Positions 8,901 through 18,033 are shown, counted from the stretch's first letter. The stretch is 64,000 nt of DNA from Arsenicibacter sp965247375 (GCA_965247375.1 CBDFHU010000004.1:50336-114335); one strand, 5' to 3'. Notes: generated from the letters alone by a model not told the origin. A program made the numbers and translations.

Positions 8901-10119
8901 CCGTCGTCTGTGTCGGTGTACCGCTGCGGGTCAGGTGCGTGATCCGGAATACATCGCTGCCAAAATCATGGGTGACCACCCAATAGGTCGTATCGGCTTC
9001 GTTCTGCACGGCTGCCGAGCGTTCGGTACTGAGTTTAGTCGGATCGTTGGAAACAGGCAGGTTAACGGCCGTAATCGCGCCTTTGCCATTGTTTTCCCGC
9101 ATGTCAACAATACTGTAGGTCAGCTGTTTGGTCCCATTAACTTCGGCCGTTGTATAGACGTAATACAGGTATTCGCAGCCGCGACAGGTCGGTTTCGGAA
9201 CAATCAGCGCCGATTGGGTTGATTTCTGATCCCCCCCCAGCAAGGCCGAAGCCGTTCCCGGGGCCGTAGCCATGATATTTCCGTCGGCATCGTAGATATA
9301 GATCCCGTCGGTATAGAATTGAAGCTGTCCTTTGCTGTTGGAAATCGACGAAGCACCTTCCAGAGTTTTCAGTTTCCCATCGGTCAGGGGTTGGGGAGAG
9401 CCTCCCGCAAAGTCAAGACCGGCATTACTTCCGAAATACCACTTGGCCGACGGTGATCCGGGCGGTTCAAAACAGACATCGACGTGAATCAGGTCTTCAT
9501 ACGGACAGCCATCCGCCGATTTAACTTCGACCGAATAGCAGCCCGACTCTGTAATGCTCAGTGCCTGCGTTGTCTGCCCTTTGGGTGCCCACTTGTACGT
9601 ATACCCAGACTGAGGAACTTTCTTATACGGATCAATTTCTATTGTTTGCCCCTTACAGATAGTAGAATCCGTATGCCATTCTGTAAACGACTGCGGGGAT
9701 TGTCCGACTGTAAGCGGAATGGTACTGGTTAAGGTGGTACCGTTGGATAACGTTCTGGTCAGGATAAACGTCTGCGCACCCGGACTACCGAACTGGTGCG
9801 TTACCGTACGTGTCGTTGCTGTCACGCCCGTTCCGCTGCCGGGGGTAGTGGTTCCGCTGCCCGGCGATGAGGGGCCGAACTGCCAGCTCCAGGCCGTTAC
9901 GTCGGTCCGTGAATCCGTAAAGGTCACGGCTCCGCTACCACAGGCCGTATTTGCGGTCGGTGAGCATAAACTGCCCTGTGCCGTAATACTGAATGACTGT
10001 AAAACGGTCACGTTTTCAGGGGGACCGGTAAGCTGCGCAAGTGCCCCGTTGATCCCCGGGAGTATGCCCAACCAAATGATCAGTCCAAGAATATAGTTGA
10101 GTGTAGTCTTTGTTGACAT
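5908..10119 (-). CDS. Giant secreted protein with type IX type B C-terminal domain
   Basis: This 1403-residue protein starts with a signal peptide (LGLIIWLGILPGINGALAQ). A PKD-like module follows at about 30-140, then a region near 225-610 that reads like a beta-propeller (WYFGSNAGLDFAGG onward), a second PKD-like module with YTLNFGDG, and a row of Ig/PKD-type modules. The last 90 residues (FIPEAFTPNGDSQNDVLQVF, IFNRWGEIVF, YAYVVTY) match the gliding-motility-associated CHU_C domain that targets proteins for type IX secretion (type B). It should be exported across the outer membrane and may act as an adhesin. It is divergent from a PorP/SprF-family gene, the partner class of such cargo. The stretch 7640-8110 is visibly poorer in GC than the rest, which suggests module exchange. 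Confidence 0.85.
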   Translation of the reverse strand: MSTKTTLNYILGLIIWLGILPGINGALAQLTGPPENVTVLQSFSITAQGSLCSPTANTACGSGAVTFTDSRTDVTAWSWQFGPSSPGSGTTTPGSGTGVTATTRTVTHQFGSPGAQTFILTRTLSNGTTLTSTIPLTVGQSPQSFTEWHTDSTICKGQTIEIDPYKKVPQSGYTYKWAPKGQTTQALSITESGCYSVEVKSADGCPYEDLIHVDVCFEPPGSPSAKWYFGSNAGLDFAGGSPQPLTDGKLKTLEGASSISNSKGQLQFYTDGIYIYDADGNIMATAPGTASALLGGDQKSTQSALIVPKPTCRGCEYLYYVYTTAEVNGTKQLTYSIVDMRENNGKGAITAVNLPVSNDPTKLSTERSAAVQNEADTTYWVVTHDFGSDVFRITHLTRSGTPTQTTVSAGVSQTNVAQAQGYMKFGPAISSSATSGTASPGTSNTAIKQLAVVVPGVVPGPPNNLVELYEFDTQTGDLTYKRTIDLGPAPPDAYGVEFSPDGTKLFVTLLGNPSSATNASSYIVQYDLKQTDPDALTASRTEIATSTTQQFGALQVATDGKIYVSVPGSTSLGVIENPNATFLDSLRFNINGQDLGGRQAQLGLPNQVMNFTQPPSSSPGLSHEGECVGDDIQFTIGPFCQKLKETYTLNFGDGTVPKSFTSAQTQTHVYKTPGSYTATLTIDTRTADGKPCNFTTVTDVVNIVAVPKSFSLGPDRVLCQTSVDLTIESDASNYAWVRNGRIISRNKTYSVTQTGTYVAFAYNSTQCPQADTIYLVLTRPPSPRVTPSSTVCAGTSTTVGVGTPIYEQFKWSTGESSKVITVSQSGVYSVTATYTNATGGVCTATESTTLTALPKPRLTAALTPPTGCTTLDGAITLTPNPAGTYTYVWTRADGSTLPATTNVLSAVSEGTYKIKATNSAQCTVDSSFALVSPANPLKATPTSMSALCSVPNSGSANLTITGGTPTIFVWRDATGAIVSQTQPFTGAAAGRYNVEISDAGGCRLNIPVVDIGLDTRGFADLPPLSQACIGEALSLTPAGANVPGNTFTWSTGETTPTISVSAPGSYSITIRNTLNGCIGSDFTNVTFSPKPTVSAGPALSVCVGVQPVQLTGNSPTGGVWSGTGVTPTGSFTPSAAYVSTSITVTYSVTQNGCANAATRAVSVLPPPQVNAGPDVEFCANQPQSLSATGSNGASFQWSNGTAGAILRPVSSGTYVVTASQNGCSVTDDVVVRVKPIPQFTFTKEAAICVGDGQSTTLLVRGGSDLTYSWPDVGSSLSAITVNRSGSYSLVVTNRENCVVRDFASVKDLCEPRVFIPEAFTPNGDSQNDVLQVFSAYTTDFELKIFNRWGEIVFMTTNPAEPWDGLYKGVSYPPQVYAYVVTYGSQYFPERPRVTRRGSVSVIR

Positions 10120-10355
10120 AAACTGTTTACCGCTCCCAATTGGCCTAAATTACACAAATCACATAACAGTTAAAGGGGGCACTACGTTATTGTTAACGAA
10201 ATGAAAGACGCAAAATTTTATGTTCAGGCGGGTGGTTTAACTGAAACCAAACCTTTACTTTTAGCGAATTATTTTACGTCAAATCATATGCAATTCGTTG
10301 CAGATTCTTCGTTATTTTCCTGATTTGGCAAACTCTTTGTGCTGAAGCATTTATT

Positions 10356-11387
10356 ATGGGTAAAAAATACATTTTGACTGGTACGCTACTCTTGCTGGTT
10401 CGGCTAGCGTTTGCACAGGATCCGCAGTTCACACAGTGGTATGCCGCTCCGCTCTATCTGAATCCGGCATTTGCGGGTTCTGCGCTGGCGCCGCGCCTGA
10501 CGGTGAACTACCGCAATCAGTGGCCATCCATCACGAACTACGTCACCTCATCTGCTGGTTTTGACCATTTTATGCCAGGCATCAACAGTGGCGTCGGCTT
10601 CTATGTATTGAACGATAACCAGGGACAGGGCCAGATCCGGTCAACAGAAATTGCCGGCCAGTATTCGTACCAGCTCCGGCTAAGCGAGGCAGCGAACCTG
10701 CGTTTAGGCCTGCAGGCGTCCTACGTAAACCGCAATCTAAACTATTTCGGCTTAACTTTCGGTGATCAGTTTACGAATCGCGGGTATACCGGCAATCCGA
10801 CCTCCGATCCGATTGTACTGCAACCATCGCCTAAAAACAGTTACGTTGATTTTTCCGTCGGGGGTCTTTATTACTCCGACTGGGCATGGATCGGTGCAAC
10901 GGCCAGCCATATTAACCGGCCTGCTCAGGGCTTTTTTGTCGGTGACAACAGCCGTTTGCCCATAAAAGGCAATATCCATGCCGGTTTGCGGATTCCGTTG
11001 CTGGGCTTTACCGGAAGAGGCGATGAGATGGACCGTGAAATCAGTTTTTCGCCGGTGATTCTGTACAAATTTCAGGGCAAATACGACCAGCTTGATCTGG
11101 GAGCCTATCTGACCTATTCGCCGATGACGGTAGGCGTTTATTACCGTGGTCTGCCATTCAAGCGCTACAATCAATCCCTGAATAACCACGATGCACTGGC
11201 GTTCCTGATCGGCTACCGGGCCGATAAATTTTCGATTGGCTACAGCTACGATGCCACCGTATCGACGCTGGGCTTTGCCAGTGGCGGCTCACACGAAATT
11301 TCGATTTCCTATACTTTCGACCCTATTGAGAAGCGTGCCCGCCGGACCCGCCAGAGCGCCCGGCAGTTGTCATGTCCGAAGTTTTAA
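10356..11387 (+). CDS. PorP/SprF-family type IX secretion membrane protein
   Basis: PorP/SprF proteins are outer-membrane beta-barrels that work with the type IX translocon and help secrete or anchor type B cargo. The 343-residue protein has a signal peptide ending AFAQ, then the family opening DPQFTQWYAAPLYLNPAFAGS, a motif found in nearly all members, and aromatic-rich strands. It lies head to head with the giant type B cargo gene at 5908-10119, the classic sprB/sprF arrangement, so it is probably dedicated to that protein. The 236-nt space between them holds both promoters; I could not find a perfect -7 box. It ends before a very strong hairpin. Confidence 0.9.
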   Translation: MGKKYILTGTLLLLVRLAFAQDPQFTQWYAAPLYLNPAFAGSALAPRLTVNYRNQWPSITNYVTSSAGFDHFMPGINSGVGFYVLNDNQGQGQIRSTEIAGQYSYQLRLSEAANLRLGLQASYVNRNLNYFGLTFGDQFTNRGYTGNPTSDPIVLQPSPKNSYVDFSVGGLYYSDWAWIGATASHINRPAQGFFVGDNSRLPIKGNIHAGLRIPLLGFTGRGDEMDREISFSPVILYKFQGKYDQLDLGAYLTYSPMTVGVYYRGLPFKRYNQSLNNHDALAFLIGYRADKFSIGYSYDATVSTLGFASGGSHEISISYTFDPIEKRARRTRQSARQLSCPKF

Positions 11388-11409
11388 GGGGTTAGCCTTA
11401 TTCGCATTT

Positions 11410-11457
11410 AGTGGTGGCACGACCAGGACGGAGGCGTCCTACGTTCGTGCCACCACT
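11410..11457. terminator. Nested hairpin terminator
   Basis: AGTGGTGGCACGA (11410-11422) pairs with TCGTGCCACCACT (11445-11457), and inside it AGGACG pairs with CGTCCT. TTTTTG follows on the plus strand. It separates two convergent genes and could also be a dispersed palindromic repeat. Confidence 0.75.
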
Positions 11458-11465
11458 TTTTGTTA

Positions 11466-12011
11466 TTAATACACCCACTCACGCGGCAGTTGCAGCTGCC
11501 GGGCGTAGGGAGCCGGGCACAGGGCGTGCACCCGCTCCAGAAGCCGGTTAACGGATAATTCAAAGTCAATGTAGTAGTCAGGATTGAGCTTGTTCAGCTT
11601 CTTGAGCAGTTGCTCGGTACGTTTCGCAATGTACTCCGCCGTTTTGTCGGACCGCGTATTGTAGAACCGCAGGAGGTCCGTCTGCTCATCGAAATAGGCA
11701 TTCAGCATGTAGAGCTGTAACTCCACCTCGCCATAGCTATCTTTCGTTACCTTCACATGGCGCGTAATATCACCGCTCAGCGACCGCATGTCCATCATTG
11801 CCCAGCCCGGCCAGTCGTAGCTTGATTTCGACAGCCGGTTAATGGCCGATTTGATAATCTCCCGGCGTGCGTCCAGCGTCTCCTTGTGTTCGACCAGCTC
11901 ATACGTCAGGCGCTCTACCAAAATATCGTCTTTGGCAATCAGCCGGAGTAATAATTTATCTTTTTCGCCCTGCGGCATCCGGACAATGGCTTTTTTCAGG
12001 TCAGCATCCAT
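11466..12011 (-). CDS. Conserved-looking protein of unknown function
   Basis: I do not recognise this 181-residue protein. It is charged and probably mainly helical and cytoplasmic, with no signal peptide or membrane segment. Its opening MDADLKKAIVRMPQGEKDKL and later runs of Lys/Leu/Arg suggest a soluble helical bundle. Codon use and GC resemble the neighbouring core genes, so it looks native. It is convergent with the SprF-like gene and lies 52 nt downstream of the SDR gene on the same strand. Confidence 0.7.
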   Translation of the reverse strand: MDADLKKAIVRMPQGEKDKLLLRLIAKDDILVERLTYELVEHKETLDARREIIKSAINRLSKSSYDWPGWAMMDMRSLSGDITRHVKVTKDSYGEVELQLYMLNAYFDEQTDLLRFYNTRSDKTAEYIAKRTEQLLKKLNKLNPDYYIDFELSVNRLLERVHALCPAPYARQLQLPREWVY

Positions 12012-12063
12012 GCGGTCTGATCAGTATAAGATTGTAGTTTGATGTACAAACTTACAAACAACC

Positions 12064-12807
12064 TCAGACATAAATCATTTTCCGCGTCATGCCCCCATCA
12101 ACGGTGAAATTCTGGCCGGTGATAAAATCGTTTTCGTCGTCGATCAGAAACAGCACCATCCGGGCAATGTCATCGGCGGTCCCCACACGGCCGGCCGGAT
12201 GCTGGCTGTGATCTTCGGGCCGCAAGGTTTCCTGTCTGGCTTCGCCCGGTTTTTTAAGCGCCGACACATCAATCCAGCCCGGACTGATGCAGTTGACCCG
12301 GATCGCCGGACCAAGGCTGACGGCCAGCGAATGGGTAAGCGCAACAATGCCTCCTTTCGAGGCAGAATAGGCAAACGTGTCGGCCTCCGACTGAAACGCC
12401 CGTGTAGAGGCCATGTTGATAATACTGCCTTCGTAACGGGCAATATGTTCGGCGGTATATTTAGCACACAGAAAGGCGCCGGTCAGGTTCACGCCGATGA
12501 CCTTATTCCAGTCAGCCAGCGTAAAGTCAGCCAGCGGTTTTTCAATACCGATACCGGCATTATTGATCAGCACGTCGATGCGTCCGAAGCGCGTCAGGGT
12601 CTTCTGAACGGCATTCTTTACCGCCTCCTCCGACGAGACATCGCAGGAAACGAAAAAGGCATTTTTAGCCGATAGTTGTTTATTTATGTCAGCAAGTGCG
12701 TCAGGGTCGGTATCCCACACAGCGACCGCGTATCCTTTTTCCAGCAGTCTGAGAGCCGTAATCCGGCCAATTCCCTGTGCTCCTCCGGTTATGATTGCAG
12801 TTTTCAT
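12064..12807 (-). CDS. SDR-family NAD(P)-dependent oxidoreductase
   Basis: A classical short-chain dehydrogenase of about 247 residues. The Rossmann motif TGGAQGIG is at the N terminus, NNAG lies in the middle, and the catalytic Ser-Tyr-Lys set sits in STRAFQSEADTFAYSASKGG. The C terminus has the usual FITGQNFTVDGGMTRKM. D37-type acidic residues after strand 2 (VWDTDPDAL) suggest NAD(H) preference. The substrate cannot be deduced. I start at MKTAIIT (12807); three extra codons upstream are possible. Confidence 0.88.
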   Translation of the reverse strand: MKTAIITGGAQGIGRITALRLLEKGYAVAVWDTDPDALADINKQLSAKNAFFVSCDVSSEEAVKNAVQKTLTRFGRIDVLINNAGIGIEKPLADFTLADWNKVIGVNLTGAFLCAKYTAEHIARYEGSIINMASTRAFQSEADTFAYSASKGGIVALTHSLAVSLGPAIRVNCISPGWIDVSALKKPGEARQETLRPEDHSQHPAGRVGTADDIARMVLFLIDDENDFITGQNFTVDGGMTRKMIYV

Positions 12808-12870
12808 ACACACCATAAGCCGTTTCCGCCCCCGAATGTTTTAACGGGTTAGTGAACGCAAACACACGCG

Positions 12871-13773
12871 TCAAACCCCTACCGTATCGTTCTCGTCTGC
12901 CCGGATTTTTTCCTCAATGAAGGTCATAATCTGGCTGGCCACATCGCAGCCGGTGGCTTTTTCGATGCCTTCCAGGCCCGGCGACGAGTTGACTTCCATT
13001 ACGAGTGGACCGCGATCCGACATCAGCATGTCCACGCCGGCCACTTTCAGTCCCAGCGCCTTCGCCGCGTTGATAGCCGTCCATTCAATCTCGGGCGTTA
13101 GTTCAATAGCCCGCGCCTTGCCGCCCCGGTGCAGGTTCGACCGGAATTCTCCTTCGACACCCTGCCGCTGCATCACCCCGACCACCTGTGTGCCGACCAC
13201 AAACGCACGGATGTCCGACCCTTTCGACTCACCGATGAATTCCTGCACCAGCACATTTTGCTTAAGCCCCGTAAAGGCCTCAATGGTCGATTTGGCAGTT
13301 TTGATCGTTTCGGCCAGTACCACGCCGATGCCCTGCGTCCCCTCCAGCAGTTTAATCACAACCGGCGGCCCACCGACCAGTTCAATCAGTTGGGCAACAT
13401 CTTTGGGGTGATTAGCCAGTACAGTTTTAGGAAGACCAACGCCCGCCCGCGAGAGTACCTGCAGGCTCCGCAGTTTGTTGCGCGACCGGCTGATCGCCTG
13501 CGACTTGGCAGTGGTAAACACCTTCATCATCTCAAACTGACGCACAATGGCACAGCCATAATCCGTTACCGACGCCCCGATCCGCGGGACAATGGCGTCA
13601 ATTTCGTTCAGGGCTTTGCCGCCGTATAACAGGGCAGGACGATCATTTTCGATTACGATCTGGCATTTGAGGTAATTGATTACCTCAGTTTCATGACCGT
13701 GCTGGTGTGCAGCCTCGACCAGACGCCGTGTTGAATACAGCGCAGGGTTAGACGATAATATAGCGATTCGCAT
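12871..13773 (-). CDS. rimK: RimK-family glutamate ligase
   Basis: RimK is an ATP-grasp ligase that adds glutamate residues to the C terminus of ribosomal protein S6 and can make poly-glutamate. The protein of 300 residues equals the E. coli length when started at MRIAILSSNP (13773). ATP-grasp features include VVIKLLEGTQGIGVVLAE, VQEFIGESKGSDIRAFVVG and the metal ligands in VDMLMSDRGPLVMEVNSSPG. The next gene downstream on the same strand order, at 13853, encodes the RimB-type partner, so the two form a rimBK-like pair. Confidence 0.88.
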   Translation of the reverse strand: MRIAILSSNPALYSTRRLVEAAHQHGHETEVINYLKCQIVIENDRPALLYGGKALNEIDAIVPRIGASVTDYGCAIVRQFEMMKVFTTAKSQAISRSRNKLRSLQVLSRAGVGLPKTVLANHPKDVAQLIELVGGPPVVIKLLEGTQGIGVVLAETIKTAKSTIEAFTGLKQNVLVQEFIGESKGSDIRAFVVGTQVVGVMQRQGVEGEFRSNLHRGGKARAIELTPEIEWTAINAAKALGLKVAGVDMLMSDRGPLVMEVNSSPGLEGIEKATGCDVASQIMTFIEEKIRADENDTVGV

Positions 13774-13852
13774 GAGTTCCGGAGCTTTGTTAAGTAAAGA
13801 CATGGTACCGGCCAGCCATCTATAACAGCCGGTAACTATCGGCCATCGGGCT

Positions 13853-14323
13853 TTACAGCTTTTTGCGTTTGGCTTGAAACGATAGATTTTTTAGAGAAAC
13901 GTCAACGATGAAACGATTGCGCAGAAGTTTTCGGCCCAGCAGTACCGGATTACGCATCCGCTCCCGATCAGCCAGTGTGAATTCGGTCTTTATAATACGA
14001 CCAAACAGAACGATTTTTGTTTTAATGACATACCGCATTTCGGCGTGGCCAAAGGAATTGCGGACCATTTTTCTGGTAAAGTTATCCGAATAAATGCGTT
14101 TCGGCAACGGATGGCTTGGGTCGATGATGTAAAAACTAAGCCTCGTTTTCGTACCATCCTGAATCACCTCAACTTCCTTACAGTGCAGGGCGGAGGTAAA
14201 TGCTCCGGTATCGACTTTGGCGGGTACATCGCACAAACCCAGATCGGGGAAATCGACAAGATCAGTTGTCCCGATCAGCTGTTTTTCTTTCAGCTTCGAC
14301 GCTTTCATTACACTTGTGGCCAT
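13853..14323 (-). CDS. RimB-like putative ATP-dependent zinc protease
   Basis: This 156-residue protein belongs to the retropepsin-like family (PF05618 type) annotated as ATP-dependent zinc protease. The key motif KVDTGAFTSALH contains the Asp-Thr-Gly of aspartic-type sites, and a second half has NPVLLGRKLL. Homologues called RimB are encoded beside rimK and are reported to trim glutamate tails from S6. It precedes rimK by 79 nt on the minus strand, so one transcript is likely. The start could also be the internal Met at residue 6. Confidence 0.8.
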   Translation of the reverse strand: MATSVMKASKLKEKQLIGTTDLVDFPDLGLCDVPAKVDTGAFTSALHCKEVEVIQDGTKTRLSFYIIDPSHPLPKRIYSDNFTRKMVRNSFGHAEMRYVIKTKIVLFGRIIKTEFTLADRERMRNPVLLGRKLLRNRFIVDVSLKNLSFQAKRKKL

Positions 14324-14521
14324 CAGACTGATAACAACACGTTATCCGGACCATTGTTTTCTTCCGTACGGTAACCGGGTCAACGGCCCGCATGTTGCGG
14401 CAGGCGAATCAGTATTCATCTTTCAAAAGAAACGTACATAGGCCGCTTACCGTCTTTTCAGCTGTTAATTTTCTGTTATTTTTTCGTAAAGACAGACCAA
14501 AGCAACGGATTAACAGTGCTG

Positions 14522-15655
14522 TTATGTCCGGATTAACCGTGTAAATGTTAGTGACATATCCAGCACCACCATTTTGGCGCGGGCATTGCGTTCAAGGTGG
14601 TAAAGGGCTTCGTTAATGTCGGCAATGATGCGCTCGATGTGGGCGATAGTGAGGACTTTTGAAAAGTTTTTTACAAAAACCGTTTCTTCGTCCGGCAACC
14701 GCAGTAAGGCTTCGGCACCCTGCTTCCAGAGGAACAGATCGCGGCACAGGCGCAGGCCATATTCCAGCAACCCTTTTTGTTTTTCCTTGCTGTAGCCGTC
14801 GAACTGATCGGCGTGTTTGACGAGAGCAATCAGGTCTTGCCGGTAGCAGGTACGCATCCAGTCGGCGAACCAGACATGCCGGTCGTTGGCCTGTTCGCCT
14901 TCACGGGCTTCGATCCGGGCCAGCATGAGCCCGTCAGCCATGTTGCCATCGGCAAGGAATGCCAGCTGCCGGGCCCGGCTCTCGGCCAGATTCAGCTGCT
15001 GACGCAGGTACATGGCCACCTCCTCGTCGGTAAACGCCCGTACAGAAACCCGCTGCGTCCGCGACAGGATCGTAATCAGGAGCTTGTCGGACTGATTGGT
15101 CGCCAGCAGAAACAGTGTTTGCTCCGGTGGTTCTTCCAGCACCTTCAGCAACGCATTGGCCGAAGCAGCATTCATAAACTCCGGCAGCCAGATTACCATG
15201 ATCTTGTAACGGCCTTCGTACGATTTGAGGGACAGTTTTTGCAGGATATTCCGTGCTTCCTCCACCGAAATATTACCCTGTTTATTATCGGCGCCCAGCG
15301 AATCAAGCCAGTCAGGTAAGGTTTTGTACGGCGAATCCAGCAGAAACTTCCGCCAGTCGGCCAGAAAGGCTTCGCTGGTTTTGCCTTTGCCCGCCAGATT
15401 AGCCACCGGAAACACAAAATGCAGGTCAGGGTGGACCAGCTTATTCATTTTGATGCACGACGGGCACCGCCCGCACGCGTCATCCGGCTGCCGGTCTTCG
15501 CAGTTTACGTAGGTAGCCAATGCCAGCGCCAGCGCCAGATTGGCACTCCCCGCCTGCCCGTCAAACAACAGTGCGTGAGCGAGGTGATTGTTCTGTACCG
15601 CCCGCAGCAATGTTTGTTTGGTCTCATCGTGACCAATAATGTCAGAAAAAAGCAT
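14522..15655 (-). CDS. holB: DNA polymerase III delta' subunit
   Basis: The delta' subunit is a part of the clamp loader that places the sliding clamp on primed DNA. The sequence begins MLFSDIIGHDETKQTLL and has the zinc-binding cysteines in CEDRQPDDACGRCPSC and a degenerate P-loop GQAGSANL. The lysine of a working Walker A is missing, as is normal for delta'. ILLRTQ-type sensor regions appear as LLATNQSDKLLITILSRTQ. ATG at 15655 follows the stop of the GlmU-like gene by 2 nt, so the two are co-transcribed. Confidence 0.9.
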   Translation of the reverse strand: MLFSDIIGHDETKQTLLRAVQNNHLAHALLFDGQAGSANLALALALATYVNCEDRQPDDACGRCPSCIKMNKLVHPDLHFVFPVANLAGKGKTSEAFLADWRKFLLDSPYKTLPDWLDSLGADNKQGNISVEEARNILQKLSLKSYEGRYKIMVIWLPEFMNAASANALLKVLEEPPEQTLFLLATNQSDKLLITILSRTQRVSVRAFTDEEVAMYLRQQLNLAESRARQLAFLADGNMADGLMLARIEAREGEQANDRHVWFADWMRTCYRQDLIALVKHADQFDGYSKEKQKGLLEYGLRLCRDLFLWKQGAEALLRLPDEETVFVKNFSKVLTIAHIERIIADINEALYHLERNARAKMVVLDMSLTFTRLIRT

Positions 15656-15657
15656 AA

Positions 15658-16851
15658 TCAAGACGGCGCAAAGTCCGGTCTGGTTTTGTCAAAAATGGCC
15701 CGCAACACCTGTTCTTCTACCTCTCCCAATACCAGATTCCGGCGCTTGTAAGCCTCCCCGGCTACGTGCAGCGCCTTATCCGGCCGGTATTCGACAAAGC
15801 CATCGGCGGCTCCGCCCCACGAAAACGACGGAATGTGTTTTGGCTGAAAACCGCCCCCGAACACATTGACGCTCACGCCAACCACCGTACCGGTATTGAA
15901 CATGGTGCTGATGCCGGCGCGGGTAAAATCGCCCATCATCAGTCCACAGAACATCCGGCCGCTATCTTCCAGTTTCCCTGTTGCGTAACTATGTAGTTTT
16001 ACGTTGCCATAATCGTTTTTCAGATTTGAGTTATTCGTATCAGCACCCAGGTTGCACCATTCACCGATAACCGAATCGCCCAGATAGCCATCGTGCTGCT
16101 TGGCACTATAGGCAAATAAAATGGAGTTACCCACCTCACCACCGATTTTGCAGTTAGGCCCGACCGACGTATTAGCCCGCATTTTTGAGGTCCATTGGAC
16201 TATTGAATTTTCGCCCAGCGCAAACGGCCCGATCACCACCGACCCTTCATTGATCCGGGCATCACGACCAATGTAAATGGGACCATTTTCGGCATTCAGA
16301 ATAGAAGCCCGAATGGTCGCACCTTCTTCGATAAAGATATTTTCGGCGCCGTAACAGTGCGTAAACGGATCGGTGACAGGCTGCGATTGCCGGCCGGCGG
16401 TCAGCAGCGCAAAATCGACCCGGATCTGACGGCCGTTGTGGTCCAGAAACGAGGGTAACGCCTTCAGTACATCGACCGTATCGGCAAACACCACCGTTTC
16501 CCCGGCCACAACCGGTACCTCGCTGACGGTTTCTGTTGTCCGCATGGCCAGCAATTGCCCGCCGGAACTTACCAGTGACTGACCGATAGCCAGTTGCCGC
16601 ACTGCATCCGTCAGCGCATCGGTTGGCAGTATGGCTCCGTTTACGTACAGATTATCAGCACCTGTCACCTGCGGAAACGCCGTGCGAAGGTAATCCTGTG
16701 TCAGATATGACGCTTTGATTTCCAGCCGTTTCTCCCATTTTTCTGCGATGGTCAGAATCCCGACGCGGCATTTCGCTACAGGGCGGGTAAACGTAAAAGG
16801 CAGCAGGGCGGTGCAGATCGCCGGATCGTCAAATAAGATTAGGTTGGTCAT
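15658..16851 (-). CDS. GlmU-like sugar nucleotidyltransferase/acyltransferase
   Basis: This 397-residue protein matches the Bacteroidota family proposed to replace GlmU, which makes UDP-N-acetylglucosamine for cell-wall precursors. The N-terminal part (MTNLILFDDP, TFTRPVAKCRVGILTI) is a shortened nucleotidyltransferase-like domain. The C-terminal half from about residue 190 has the hexapeptide pattern of a left-handed beta-helix (IYIGRDARINEGSVVIGP, GPNCKIGGEVGNSILFAY, GEWCNLGADTNNSNLKNDYG). I start at MTNLILF (16851); an earlier Met would overlap the divergent epimerase region. It lies directly upstream of holB. Confidence 0.82.
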   Translation of the reverse strand: MTNLILFDDPAICTALLPFTFTRPVAKCRVGILTIAEKWEKRLEIKASYLTQDYLRTAFPQVTGADNLYVNGAILPTDALTDAVRQLAIGQSLVSSGGQLLAMRTTETVSEVPVVAGETVVFADTVDVLKALPSFLDHNGRQIRVDFALLTAGRQSQPVTDPFTHCYGAENIFIEEGATIRASILNAENGPIYIGRDARINEGSVVIGPFALGENSIVQWTSKMRANTSVGPNCKIGGEVGNSILFAYSAKQHDGYLGDSVIGEWCNLGADTNNSNLKNDYGNVKLHSYATGKLEDSGRMFCGLMMGDFTRAGISTMFNTGTVVGVSVNVFGGGFQPKHIPSFSWGGAADGFVEYRPDKALHVAGEAYKRRNLVLGEVEEQVLRAIFDKTRPDFAPS

Positions 16852-16996
16852 GCAGATCGTAAAAATTCCCGCGCAAATATCCGGTTTACGACGCAAAGGC
16901 AAAACCGGCAGCGTAATTATTCAGCAGAAGTGCCAACGATTTCTTCGACAATTAACATCTTTGTTAATCAATCGTCAGAAACCATTGACACCCGAT

Positions 16997-18031
16997 ATGA
17001 TAAAACTTAGTTTCCACCGTTACGATCTCCGGCTAAAACACACGTTCACAATCGCCCATGATAGCCGCGATATACAGCCGTCGCTGATTGTTGAACTGGC
17101 GTATACGCTGCCCGACGGCCGGGTAATCCGCGGATTCGGTGAAGCAACGTCCAATAAATATTACGGCATCACGCTCGACAGCATGATTGCTGATTTGTCG
17201 GCCATCCGTCCCCTGATTGAATCCGGGCAGTGGCAGACTGCCGAAGAACTCTGGGCACTGGCGCACCCGCAGTTGGCGCAGAACCCGTTTGCCCAATGTG
17301 CCCTCGATGAAGCAGCCCACGATCTGGTAGCCAAAAAATCCGGTCAGCCGCTGTATGCGTATTGGGGCCTGGATGCCTCAAACATCCCGCTGACGAACTA
17401 TACCATCGGCATCGACACGGTGGAAAAAATGGTGGCCAAGATGCAGGAACTGCCGTGGCCACTGTATAAAATCAAGCTTGGCACCGACAACGACCTGGCC
17501 ATTGTCCGCGAACTGCGTCGACACACCGACGCAATCTTCCGTGTGGATGCCAACTGCGCCTGGACGGCAGAGCAGACCATTGCCTACGCCCCCGAACTAA
17601 AGCAGCTTGGCGTCGAGTTTATCGAACAACCTCTGAAAGCTGGTGATTGGGAAGGTCAGCAGCAGGTTTTTGCCCACAGTGTATTGCCGGTTATCGCCGA
17701 TGAAAGCTGCATTGTGGAAAACGATGTGGATAAGTGTATAAACTACTTCCAAGGCATCAATATCAAGCTGACGAAATGTGGCGGGCTGACACCAGCGCGC
17801 CGGATGATTCAGAAAGCGCGGGCCAACAACCTGAGCGTGATGGTTGGCTGCATGAACGAAACCAGCGTCGGCATCTCAGCCATCGGTCAGTTACTCCCGC
17901 TGCTTGACTATGTTGACATGGACGGTACGCTGCTGATTACCAACGATCCGGCATCCGGGGTTACGTTTGATTATGGCCGGGTGATTTTTGCATCTGAAAA
18001 CGGCACAGGCGCCCAACTGCTTCCGGCATAA
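16997..18031 (+). CDS. Dipeptide epimerase (L-Ala-D/L-Glu epimerase type)
   Basis: A member of the enolase superfamily, muconate-lactonizing subgroup. All catalytic residues are visible: KIK in PLYKIKLGTD, Asp in RVDANCAW, Glu in EFIEQPL, Asp in IADESC and the second-half Lys in INIKLTKCGG. Such enzymes epimerise L-Ala-D-Glu from murein tripeptides to L-Ala-L-Glu so that it can be degraded. I start at MIKLSFHRYDL (16997), giving 344 residues; the longer frame overlaps the divergent gene. It is 2 nt from the PLP enzyme and near the NlpC/P60 peptidase, which supports a role in murein peptide recycling. Confidence 0.88.
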   Translation: MIKLSFHRYDLRLKHTFTIAHDSRDIQPSLIVELAYTLPDGRVIRGFGEATSNKYYGITLDSMIADLSAIRPLIESGQWQTAEELWALAHPQLAQNPFAQCALDEAAHDLVAKKSGQPLYAYWGLDASNIPLTNYTIGIDTVEKMVAKMQELPWPLYKIKLGTDNDLAIVRELRRHTDAIFRVDANCAWTAEQTIAYAPELKQLGVEFIEQPLKAGDWEGQQQVFAHSVLPVIADESCIVENDVDKCINYFQGINIKLTKCGGLTPARRMIQKARANNLSVMVGCMNETSVGISAIGQLLPLLDYVDMDGTLLITNDPASGVTFDYGRVIFASENGTGAQLLPA

Positions 18032-18033
18032 GG

